From Aphodosoma sp045614825 (GTDB taxonomy: Bacteria; Bacteroidota; Bacteroidia; Bacteroidales; Paludibacteraceae), in NCBI GenBank assembly GCA_045614825.1, contig JAZLDO010000110.1, positions 1-23,877 of the forward strand: DNA of 23,877 nt, given 5' to 3'. This document shows, in pieces, positions 15,365 through 22,977 of this stretch. The notes beneath the pieces were generated by a model. It made no database searches and had not been told where the DNA came from. It worked only from the letters and a program-made list of their open reading frames with translations. The position numbers were made by a program, and so were the translations under genes. How positions within the stretch are numbered: the first letter of the stretch is position 1; every line of letters begins with the position of its first letter.

Positions 15365-16852
15365 ATGCAAAACAATTCTCTTCAACTCAACACTAAATTA
15401 CAGCAGAAATTATCGCCTATGCAAATACAGGTGATAAAGATGCTTGAGTATCCTTCCATAGAACTCGAAGAGCGCATCCGAGAAGAGATGGTTGAAAATC
15501 CAGCTCTTGAAATTGATGCTGAAGGGGTAAATGATAGTGCGTATGAAGAAGATAGTAGAGATGAGGAGCGTCCAAGTGCCGATGATTTAGAGTGGGCATG
15601 GAATGGTGATGGCGAGGATTATGATGATCGCGATGAAATACCAGGCTATCGTTTGCATGTAAATAATCGTAGTGCAGATGATTCTACCTATCGACGAGAA
15701 CAGAGTAATGGACAGGATTTAGGAGAGTTTTTGCTTGAACAATTGCATACATTTACTCTTACTCCTCGCGAAAGGCAGTTGGGTGAATTTCTTATAGGGA
15801 ATGTAGATTCTAATGGCTATATACGTCGCGAAGTGGAAAGTCTTGCAGATGATTTTGCAGCAAGTCAGGGCGTTGCAGTGGATGATGATGAAATCAATCA
15901 TGCGCTTGATATTATTCAAAGTCTTGAGCCTGTAGGTGTTGGTGCTTTTGATTTACAGGAGTGTTTGTCGATACAACTTGCGGCAAAACGTCGTGAGGGT
16001 AACTACCCAAATGATGTAATGAAAGTGGCAATTGATATAGTTGATCGTAATTTCGATTTATTGGCTCGTAAGCAATATGACGCTATGTTGCGTAAGTTTA
16101 ATATAGGCCGAGATTTGTTAGAAGAGGCGATAGCATTGATTAAACATCTTAATCCAAATCCAGGTGCTAATTTTGGCAGTGGAGCAGATACTATTTCTCA
16201 AACCATTACACCCGATTTTGTGGTTGAAAGCATTAATGGTAATCTTTTTGTTACTTTGAATAACGGTAATATTCCAGAATTGCGTATCAGTGACGATTTT
16301 CATCAAATGGTGCAAGATTATTCAGGAAATACCAAGAATCAAACTAAAGAGATGAAAGAGGCATTGCAATTTGCTCGTCAAAAGATTGATTCAGCTCGTT
16401 GGTTTATTGATTCTATTAAACAGCGTAATAATACGTTATTGCAAACTATGCGTACTATTGTCGATTTCCAAGAGTTATATTTCCGTACAGGAGATGACCG
16501 CAATTTGCGTCCTATGCGATTGAAAGATGTAGCAGATAAAGTGGGATATGATATTAGTACCATTTCTCGTGTAAGTAATAGCAAATATGTTGAAACAGAA
16601 TGGGGTGTCGTACCATTAAAATATTTCTTCTCTGAAAGTATGACAACTACTGATGGTGAAGAGATTTCAAGCAAAGAGATAAAAACCATTATAAAAGAGA
16701 CAATTAATGCGGAAGATAAACAATCACCAGTTACGGATGATGTATTAACCGAAATACTTAACCAAAAAGGCTACAAAATAGCACGACGCACGGTGGCAAA
16801 GTATCGTGAACAACTAAACATTCCAGTTGCCCGTCTTCGTCGGGAGTTATAA
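15365..16852 (+). CDS. rpoN: RNA polymerase sigma-54 factor (RpoN)
   Basis: The 495-residue protein has all sigma-54 regions. Region I, rich in Gln and Leu (LNTKLQQKLSPMQIQVIKML), is the activator-contact part. A strongly acidic region II (about 50-110) follows, then the core-binding domain, the helix-turn-helix (DISTISRVSNSKYVET), and the RpoN box ARRTVAKYRE at the C terminus, which reads the -24 element. I start at ATG 15365 because MQNNSLQLN matches family N termini; an upstream in-frame TTG at 15344 would add seven atypical residues. No enhancer-binding activator is encoded in the window. The 92-nt gap from folE holds a few 7-mer words (about 15275-15295) but no clear promoter. Confidence 0.96.
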   Translation: MQNNSLQLNTKLQQKLSPMQIQVIKMLEYPSIELEERIREEMVENPALEIDAEGVNDSAYEEDSRDEERPSADDLEWAWNGDGEDYDDRDEIPGYRLHVNNRSADDSTYRREQSNGQDLGEFLLEQLHTFTLTPRERQLGEFLIGNVDSNGYIRREVESLADDFAASQGVAVDDDEINHALDIIQSLEPVGVGAFDLQECLSIQLAAKRREGNYPNDVMKVAIDIVDRNFDLLARKQYDAMLRKFNIGRDLLEEAIALIKHLNPNPGANFGSGADTISQTITPDFVVESINGNLFVTLNNGNIPELRISDDFHQMVQDYSGNTKNQTKEMKEALQFARQKIDSARWFIDSIKQRNNTLLQTMRTIVDFQELYFRTGDDRNLRPMRLKDVADKVGYDISTISRVSNSKYVETEWGVVPLKYFFSESMTTTDGEEISSKEIKTIIKETINAEDKQSPVTDDVLTEILNQKGYKIARRTVAKYREQLNIPVARLRREL

Positions 16853-16871
16853 AATTATTTCGTATCTTGTA

Positions 16872-16913
16872 TATAGAGTCTAGAGTTTAGAGTCTCGTGT
16901 CTAATATCTATAA
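16872..16913. repeat. Six-unit degenerate heptamer array before the PAP2-like gene
   Basis: TATAGAG, TCTAGAG, TTTAGAG, TCTCGTG, TCTAATA and TCTATAA are consecutive and end 2 nt before the start codon at 16916. TCTCGTG recurs in the array at 21901-21935. Confidence 0.85.
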
Positions 16914-16915
16914 TA

Positions 16916-17524
16916 ATGAATTTAATAGCAAGAATATTTTCTATAATATTACAGCCAATTTTTGTTCCACTTTACGGAGTCATGCTACTTACTATGTATG
17001 ACCCCGTATTGTCTGTTTTACCTCTATCTGCCAAATCGTTGATTTGGCTTATTGTGTTTTTATCTACAGGATTATTTCCGGCAATAGTTATTGGTATTTG
17101 TATTAAGTATGGTATGGTGAGTGATACATTTATTTCAAATAGAAAGCAACGACCTATTCCATTTATTTTCACTCTTTTTGGATATTTCTTCTGTGTTTAT
17201 TGGTTGCACAAAATTGGGCTTAATTTCTTTTATACGGCGCCGATTTTAGGTGCAGCTATTGGATTGATGATTATGTTGCCAATCAATTGTTTTTGGAAGA
17301 TTAGTGCTCATCTTTCGGCTATGGGAGGTTTGTGTGGAGGTCTGTTCACATTTGCTTTTATTCATGGTACGACACCAATCGTGGCTCTTGTAGGTTTGAT
17401 TCTTTTAAGTGGAATATTAGGTTGGTCTCGTATGGAGCTCAAGGCTCATACACTTGGACAAGTGTGTTGTGGTTGGCTCAATGGTTTTCTTTGTGTTACA
17501 GCTGGTTGGCTATTGTTGATGTAA
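16916..17524 (+). CDS. PAP2-superfamily-like integral membrane protein
   Basis: A 202-residue protein with about five or six membrane segments. Three spaced motifs recall the PAP2/lipid phosphatase active site: SNRKQRPIP (for K-x6-RP), KISAHLSAMGG with His132 (for PSGH) and S171-R172-x5-H178-x3-Q182 (for SR-x5-H-x3-D). The final Asp is Gln here, so it may be a divergent or inactive member. PAP2 enzymes remove phosphate from lipid carriers such as undecaprenyl diphosphate or from phosphatidate. The position between rpoN and a penicillin-binding protein fits envelope work but does not prove a substrate. It is followed after 18 nt by dacB. Confidence 0.62.
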   Translation: MNLIARIFSIILQPIFVPLYGVMLLTMYDPVLSVLPLSAKSLIWLIVFLSTGLFPAIVIGICIKYGMVSDTFISNRKQRPIPFIFTLFGYFFCVYWLHKIGLNFFYTAPILGAAIGLMIMLPINCFWKISAHLSAMGGLCGGLFTFAFIHGTTPIVALVGLILLSGILGWSRMELKAHTLGQVCCGWLNGFLCVTAGWLLLM

Positions 17525-17542
17525 TTAATAGATATAATAAAT

Positions 17543-18943
17543 ATGAAACTAAAACTTATTCTTTTAACTCTATTTTTTCAGCAGATATTGTTTGCTGGGG
17601 TTGGGACTTCTCGCACTTCACTTCTCACACCTCATTCTACCATTTCTTATGAAGTTGTTGATCTTAAGACAGGAGAAGTAGTTGCCTCACAAAATCCAAT
17701 GCTTTGTGCAACACCAGCCTCGGTTACAAAGATAATTACTACGGCTACAGCATTGGAATTACTTGGCGGTGATTTCCAATTCTCTACATATATCGAAACC
17801 AATGGTTCTATTGAAAATGGAATTCTCGAAGGCGACCTTATAATTCGAGGTGGAGCCGACCCAACTCTCGGATCGATTCATCTTGGCGACCGTGCGTTTC
17901 TCGATTATTTTGTGAAAGTGATTAAGCATAAAGGTATCAATCATATCAAAGGTGATGTGATTATTGACCCAACATGTCTCGACCGTTGTGCAGCTTCAGT
18001 TAAATGGATTTGGGAAGATATGGGTTTTCACTATGGAGCTGCTGCATTTGGACTTTCTGCGTATGATAACACCTCAATAATTACTATGAATTCTGGTGCT
18101 TTTGGTACAAAACCAATTGTAACAAGCGTATGGCCCGAAACTCCAAATCTTGCGATTTATAACGAGGTGAAGACTCTTGCAATTCCTAACGATAGTGTTT
18201 GGGCATTCTGTCAACCATTAGGTTTGGCTCTATATCTTCAGGGCGGTATGCCTGCTAATCGCAATAATTATGTTGTGCGTACTTCAATTCCTAATCCATC
18301 GTTGGTAGTGGCAAAATCGTTGCATAAGATGTTGAATGACTGGGGTGTAACGGTAGAAGGAGATTATAGTGTTCAAACAGAATATTTCCCTGAAGAGCGT
18401 ACGCTTATTTATGAATACAAATCGCGTAAATTGCGTGAAATCATACGTTTGACTAATTTTAAGAGCAACAACCTTTATGCCGAACATATATTTCGTCGTT
18501 TAGGTAACATTATTATGCCTCACGAAGCCACATCGTCTGCATCTGTTCAAGTAGTCAAAGATTATTGGGCAAAACAGGGCGTTGATATTTCTGCACTTTT
18601 CCTTTATGATGGATGTGGTCTTGCCGCTCAAAATGCTTATAACGCACATTTCTTGAATCAGATATTGGTTCACATGCGCAAGAGCCCTAACTGGGATGAT
18701 TTTTACCAATCACTACCTCGTGCAGGTCGCGAAGGTACAGTGGGTTCATTCCTTTATCGCACTAAATTACAAGACAAAGCCCGTTTGAAATCAGGCAGTC
18801 TCAGTGGCGTGCAATGCTATAGTGGTTATATTATGTATGGAGATAAAGAATATGCAGTAACTGTGATGGTTAATAACTTCACCTGTAAGCGTAAAGAGGT
18901 GAAAAATCAGATAGAAGAGTGGTTATTGGATATCGTTAAATAA
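17543..18943 (+). CDS. dacB: D-alanyl-D-alanine carboxypeptidase/endopeptidase (PBP4 class, S13)
   Basis: The product trims or opens peptide cross-links of peptidoglycan in the periplasm. A signal peptide (about 1-18) is followed by the three penicillin-binding motifs: S60-VT-K63 (nucleophile and general base), S308-N-N and K416-S-G. GGADPTLGS and DPTCLDR are typical of the S13 insert domain. At 466 residues the length is usual for the family. Codons right after the signal peptide (17606-17640) show a 7-bp rhythm encoding TSRTSLLTPHS, probably a flexible linker. The gene is close behind the PAP2-like gene and 66 nt ahead of birA. Confidence 0.93.
   Translation: MKLKLILLTLFFQQILFAGVGTSRTSLLTPHSTISYEVVDLKTGEVVASQNPMLCATPASVTKIITTATALELLGGDFQFSTYIETNGSIENGILEGDLIIRGGADPTLGSIHLGDRAFLDYFVKVIKHKGINHIKGDVIIDPTCLDRCAASVKWIWEDMGFHYGAAAFGLSAYDNTSIITMNSGAFGTKPIVTSVWPETPNLAIYNEVKTLAIPNDSVWAFCQPLGLALYLQGGMPANRNNYVVRTSIPNPSLVVAKSLHKMLNDWGVTVEGDYSVQTEYFPEERTLIYEYKSRKLREIIRLTNFKSNNLYAEHIFRRLGNIIMPHEATSSASVQVVKDYWAKQGVDISALFLYDGCGLAAQNAYNAHFLNQILVHMRKSPNWDDFYQSLPRAGREGTVGSFLYRTKLQDKARLKSGSLSGVQCYSGYIMYGDKEYAVTVMVNNFTCKRKEVKNQIEEWLLDIVK
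17606..17640. repeat. Degenerate heptamer run just after the dacB signal peptide
   Basis: ACTTCTC, GCACTTC, ACTTCTC, ACACCTC and ATTCTAC are consecutive 7-mers. Only one word is exactly repeated, so this is a weaker member of the family. Confidence 0.5.
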
Positions 18944-19009
18944 AGCATCCTACCCAATAGCAACCTTCAAGCAACCTATCTCGAAGAAGACTGACACTTT
19001 TTATCGTGT

Positions 19010-19759
19010 ATGATACATCGTTTAAGCAATATAGATTCAACTAGTACAGAACTCCGTCGTCGAATGTCGGTAGAGCAACTGCCACATGGCTATTGCCTCT
19101 CGGCCGATTTTCAGACTGCAGGGCATGGGCAAGCCACCAATCGATGGGAGAGCGAAGATGGCAAAAACTTACTTTTCAGTATTCTATTAAGACCGACGAT
19201 TATACCCGCATCAGAGCAATTTGTTATCACCGAGTTTGTTACACTTGCCATAATCAATGCTCTGCAAGATTATATTCGTCAGCAGATAACCATCAAATGG
19301 CCTAACGATATCTATGTTGGCGACAAGAAACTCTGCGGTATTCTTATAGAGAATGCCTTGTGCGGACCAACTATCGACACCTGTATTGTAGGCATAGGCA
19401 TAAATATAAATCAAGAGATATTTGTAAGTGATGCTCCAAACCCAGTCAGTTTGAAACAACTCAATGGACGCGATAATGATCGAGGGGAAATACTCGAAGA
19501 GATATATCAAAATATACTTAACTATTATGATTATCTTGCTGATAATTGGCAAAATAACGATATAAAACAATCGCTTCATTACGAATATATGAATAACCTT
19601 TATCGTCGCAATGGTTATTATAACTATTCAACACCTGAAGGAGAGAAATTTGCCGCTGAAATCGAGGATATTGGACCACAAGGGCATCTTACATTGCGAT
19701 TACAATCAGGCGAACTTCGTATATTCGCATTCAAAGAAGTAATATTTGAACTGAAATAA
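19010..19759 (+). CDS. birA: Biotin--[acetyl-CoA-carboxylase] ligase (BirA catalytic form)
   Basis: The enzyme activates biotin with ATP and attaches it to the biotin carrier of acyl-CoA carboxylases. The protein starts directly with the catalytic domain (IDSTSTELRR) and has no N-terminal helix-turn-helix, so it should not act as a repressor. KWPNDIYVGDKKLCGILIE is the catalytic lysine region, GIGININQ the adjoining strand, and a small C-terminal beta domain is present. The biotinyl-AMP loop reads AGHGQATNRWES, where many homologues have GRG at the start; the His is unusual. ATG 19010 gives the normal N terminus. uvrB starts 3 nt after the stop codon. Confidence 0.92.
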   Translation: MIHRLSNIDSTSTELRRRMSVEQLPHGYCLSADFQTAGHGQATNRWESEDGKNLLFSILLRPTIIPASEQFVITEFVTLAIINALQDYIRQQITIKWPNDIYVGDKKLCGILIENALCGPTIDTCIVGIGININQEIFVSDAPNPVSLKQLNGRDNDRGEILEEIYQNILNYYDYLADNWQNNDIKQSLHYEYMNNLYRRNGYYNYSTPEGEKFAAEIEDIGPQGHLTLRLQSGELRIFAFKEVIFELK

Positions 19760-19762
19760 AAA

Positions 19763-21823
19763 ATGGATTTTAAACTAACATCAAGTTATGCCCCAACGGG
19801 CGATCAACCTCAGGCAATCAAAGAGTTGACTGAGGGAATTCGTCGTGGGGTGCCATTTCAAACTCTGCTTGGTGTTACGGGGTCGGGTAAGACATTTACG
19901 ATGGCAAACGTAATAGCCAATATTGGTCGCCCAACCCTGATACTCTCTCATAATAAAACACTTGCTGCTCAACTTTATAGCGAATTCAAAGCCTTTTTCC
20001 CAGAGAATGCAGTAGAGTATTTCGTTTCGTATTACGACTATTATCAACCTGAAGCTTATATCCCACATACCGATACATATATCGAAAAAGACCTTGCAAT
20101 CAACGATGAAATCGACCGTTTGCGACTATCTGCAACAGCTGCATTGCTCTCGGGGCGCAACGATGTAGTGATAGTTTCGTCGGTTTCGTGTCTTTATGGT
20201 ATTGGCAACCCCGATGATTTTACGCAAAACTGTATTACTTTGAAGGCAGGACAGCGATATTCACGTCAAGACTTGATGTTTCAACTTGTTAATGCTCAGT
20301 ATGTTCGCAATGATATAGAGTTGAATCGAGGCTATTTTCGTGTGAAAGGCGAAACAATAGACATTTGTGTCTCTTATGCCGATTATATAGTGCGAGTGGT
20401 ATTTTGGGACGATGAAATTGATGTTATTGAGACATTAGACCTTGTGAATAACCACACTCTTCAACGTTTCGATGAATTTAAAATATATCCTGCCAATATC
20501 TTCACTACAACAAAGGAGCGTGTTAATGCAGCTATCGACCAAATAGCACTTGACCTTGGTCGTGAGGTGCAAGAGTTTATTGAGCGAGGCATGCCTTATG
20601 AGGCAAAACGATTAGAAGAGCGAGTTAATTACGACCTTGAAATGATAAAAGAGGTAGGCTACTGCTCTGGAGTAGAGAATTATAGTCGTTATTTTGATAA
20701 TCGTCCTCCTGGCTCACGTCCGTTCTGTTTGTTGGACTATTTTCCTGACGACTTTTTGTTGATTATAGATGAAAGTCACGTTACGGTGCCGCAAATTCGT
20801 GCCATGTATGGAGGAGATGCCTCGCGTAAGAAGAATTTGGTGCAGTATGGATTCCGTCTTGAGGCTGCTTTGGACAATCGACCATTGAAGTTTGAAGAGT
20901 TTGAGCAATTGGTTAATCGCGCGATTTATGTGAGTGCTACGCCTGCCGATTATGAATTGCAAAAGTCGGAAGGTGTTATCGTAGAGCAAGTTATTCGTCC
21001 AACAGGTTTGCTTGATCCAATAATTGAAGTGCGTCCTACGCTCAATCAGATTGATGACTTGATGGAAGAGATAGTTTTGAGAGTAGAGAAGGATGAGCGA
21101 GTGTTGGTTACAACATTGACTAAACGTATGGCGGAGGAGTTGAATCTCTATCTTGAACGCAATGGGGTGCGTTGTAACTATATTCACTCTGATATTGATA
21201 CTCTTGAACGTGTTAGAATACTTGATGAATTGCGCGCTGGTATGTTTGATGTGCTCATTGGTGTCAATCTCTTGCGTGAGGGGTTAGATTTGCCACAAGT
21301 GTCGTTAGTCGCTATTCTTGATGCCGACAAAGAGGGATTTCTTCGTTCACATCGTTCTCTCACTCAGACAGTTGGCCGTGCGGCGCGGCACCTTAATGGT
21401 AAGGCAATTATGTATGCCGACACGATAACAGAGTCGATGCGATTGACAATAGAAGAGACAACTCGCCGTCGTGAAAAACAATTGAAATATAATGCCGACA
21501 ATAATATAATACCACAAGCAGTAGCCTCTCGTACAGTAGTATCACCATTACCAACGAAAGGAGATAATGATATTAATGTTCGTCAGAGTGGTCAGGTAGG
21601 TCGGACTATTTCGACGGGTCAAACTAGTCCGACTATTTCGACACAACTTTCAACACCATCTGTTGCTGCTGATCCAGTGGTACAATATATGTCGCATGCA
21701 GATATTGAGAAATCGATAAAGAATGCACGTCGCAGAATGGAAGAAGCTGCAAAACGACTCGATTTCATTGAGGCAGCACAGTGGCGCGATGAAATGCTTC
21801 AACTTGAAGAACTCTTGAAATAG
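19763..21823 (+). CDS. uvrB: Excinuclease ABC subunit B (UvrB)
   Basis: UvrB verifies lesions in nucleotide-excision repair after UvrA loads it. Walker A GVTGSGKT is at 37-44, the damage-probing beta hairpin YYDYYQPEAYIP is near 90-101, DESH is the Walker B/helicase II box, and motifs V and VI (GVNLLREGLDLPQV, QTVGRAARH) are intact. The C-terminal UVR coiled-coil domain (IEKSIKNARRRMEEAAKRLDF onward), which binds UvrC, is present. Between the helicase core and the UVR domain, residues about 607-628 are encoded by a 9-bp degenerate repeat, lengthening a normally variable linker. No SOS box is evident. The stop codon is followed at once by a heptamer array. Confidence 0.97.
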   Translation: MDFKLTSSYAPTGDQPQAIKELTEGIRRGVPFQTLLGVTGSGKTFTMANVIANIGRPTLILSHNKTLAAQLYSEFKAFFPENAVEYFVSYYDYYQPEAYIPHTDTYIEKDLAINDEIDRLRLSATAALLSGRNDVVIVSSVSCLYGIGNPDDFTQNCITLKAGQRYSRQDLMFQLVNAQYVRNDIELNRGYFRVKGETIDICVSYADYIVRVVFWDDEIDVIETLDLVNNHTLQRFDEFKIYPANIFTTTKERVNAAIDQIALDLGREVQEFIERGMPYEAKRLEERVNYDLEMIKEVGYCSGVENYSRYFDNRPPGSRPFCLLDYFPDDFLLIIDESHVTVPQIRAMYGGDASRKKNLVQYGFRLEAALDNRPLKFEEFEQLVNRAIYVSATPADYELQKSEGVIVEQVIRPTGLLDPIIEVRPTLNQIDDLMEEIVLRVEKDERVLVTTLTKRMAEELNLYLERNGVRCNYIHSDIDTLERVRILDELRAGMFDVLIGVNLLREGLDLPQVSLVAILDADKEGFLRSHRSLTQTVGRAARHLNGKAIMYADTITESMRLTIEETTRRREKQLKYNADNNIIPQAVASRTVVSPLPTKGDNDINVRQSGQVGRTISTGQTSPTISTQLSTPSVAADPVVQYMSHADIEKSIKNARRRMEEAAKRLDFIEAAQWRDEMLQLEELLK
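21582..21644. repeat. Seven-unit degenerate 9-bp repeat in the uvrB linker
   Basis: GTCAGAGTG, GTCAGGTAG, GTCGGACTA, TTTCGACGG, GTCAAACTA, GTCCGACTA and TTTCGACAC are consecutive 9-mers, and 21600-21615 and 21627-21642 match at 15 of 16 positions. Because nine is a multiple of three, the units stay in frame and give a TISTGQTSPTIST-like linker. GTCGGACTA and AGTCCGAC could also pair as a hairpin. Confidence 0.8.
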
Positions 21824-21935
21824 GGAGCAGGGAGTAAGGTGCAGGGAGTAAGGAGTAGGGAGTATGGTATAAGTTAAAAAAAACGAGCGGAGCGAGTAAA
21901 TCTCATATCTCGTGTCTCGCTACTAATAGTCTAAA
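21823..21935. repeat. Two heptamer arrays filling the uvrB/polyprenyl synthase spacer
   Basis: 21823-21871 reads GGGAGCA, GGGAGTA, AGGTGCA, GGGAGTA, AGGAGTA, GGGAGTA, TGGTATA and begins on the last base of the uvrB stop codon. After an A-run and a small imperfect palindrome (CGAGCGGAGCGAG, about 21883-21895), 21901-21935 reads TCTCATA, TCTCGTG, TCTCGCT, ACTAATA, GTCTAAA. The register even continues into the next gene's first codons (ATATGAA, TTATGAA, TTAATTA). Confidence 0.9.
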
Positions 21936-21937
21936 AT

Positions 21938-22906
21938 ATGAATTATGAATTAATTAAAGCTCCGATTATTACTGAATTTGCATTGTTTCAGCAATTTTTA
22001 GATTCAGCTTTTTCGGCAGAGGAGCAATTACTTAAAAAAGTCCTTGACCATGTGCGTACACAAAAAGGTAAACAGGTGCGCCCTGTTTTTACGTTGCTTT
22101 GTGCAAAATTGTGTGATACGCCAAATAATAAGACTATAAATGTAGCGGCAGCATACGAGTTGTTGCATACTGCTAGTCTTATTCACGATGACGTGGTGGA
22201 TAATACGATGGAGAGACGAGGTCAGCCTTCGGCAAATGCACTATTTGATAATCGTACGGCTGTGCTTGTAGGCGATTATTTGTTGAGTAAGTCGATGCAA
22301 TTTATTGCCGAAACAGGTGTGCCAGAGTTGTATGCTCAGCTTGCTCTTTTGGGTAATATATTGACTCGTGGCGAGTTGCTTCAGTTGCAACATTCATACT
22401 CCATCCCTACCGAAGAGGATTATATAGAGATTATCAAAAAGAAAACAGCGGTGTTGTTTACTATCAGTGCCGAGTCGGCAGCCATTAGTGTTGGAGCAAC
22501 GTCGGAGCAACGTGAGGCTTTGCGTCAATTTGCTGAGTATTTGGGTATCTGTTTCCAAATCAAAGATGATATTTTTGATTATACGCCTAATGCTCAAATT
22601 GGGAAACCTACATTGAACGATATTCGTGAAGGTAAATTTACATTGCCACTGATTCATGCCCTTGAGAGTATTCATGCAAATGAGGCTTCGTTGATACTTG
22701 ATGCAGTGAAAAAATGTCAGTTTACCGAAGATTTCTTTTATAATATTGGTTCGCTTGTGGCTCGTACTGGTGGTATTGAATATGCCGAGCAGCGTATGGC
22801 TTATTATAAAGTAGAGGCCGAGAAGGCGTTGAGTATCTTCGCTGATAGTGAAATAAAGCAAGCCCTATTAAATCTTTTAGAATTTACAATTTTGCGAAAA
22901 AAATAA
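21938..22906 (+). CDS. Trans-polyprenyl diphosphate synthase (IspA/IspB family)
   Basis: The enzyme chains isopentenyl diphosphate units onto an allylic primer, giving a polyprenyl tail for menaquinone or a similar lipid. The first Asp-rich motif D84-D-V-V-D88 sits in LIHDDVVDN and the second D210-D-I-F-D214 in FQIKDDIFDY. GKQVRP near residue 44 binds isopentenyl diphosphate, and the KKTAVLF helix is typical. The 322-residue length suits medium or long-chain synthases. The exact chain length cannot be read, so I give no gene symbol. The first residues MNYELI are themselves encoded by heptamer-like words. The gene ends at a shared terminator facing the M16 gene. Confidence 0.92.
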   Translation: MNYELIKAPIITEFALFQQFLDSAFSAEEQLLKKVLDHVRTQKGKQVRPVFTLLCAKLCDTPNNKTINVAAAYELLHTASLIHDDVVDNTMERRGQPSANALFDNRTAVLVGDYLLSKSMQFIAETGVPELYAQLALLGNILTRGELLQLQHSYSIPTEEDYIEIIKKKTAVLFTISAESAAISVGATSEQREALRQFAEYLGICFQIKDDIFDYTPNAQIGKPTLNDIREGKFTLPLIHALESIHANEASLILDAVKKCQFTEDFFYNIGSLVARTGGIEYAEQRMAYYKVEAEKALSIFADSEIKQALLNLLEFTILRKK

Positions 22907-22910
22907 TAAT

Positions 22911-22958
22911 CAAAATAAAACCCAGAAATTGCAATTGCAATTTCGGGGTTTTATTTTG
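22911..22958. terminator. Bidirectional terminator between converging genes
   Basis: A long stem of about 22 bp pairs 22911-22932 with 22937-22958 around an AATT loop, with one A-G mismatch at 22924/22945. The A-rich and T-rich arms flank a CCC/GGG and GAAATTGC core, so it can stop transcription from the synthase gene on the plus strand and the peptidase gene on the minus strand. Confidence 0.9.
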
Positions 22959-22977
22959 TTTAACTAGTAATTAGTCA

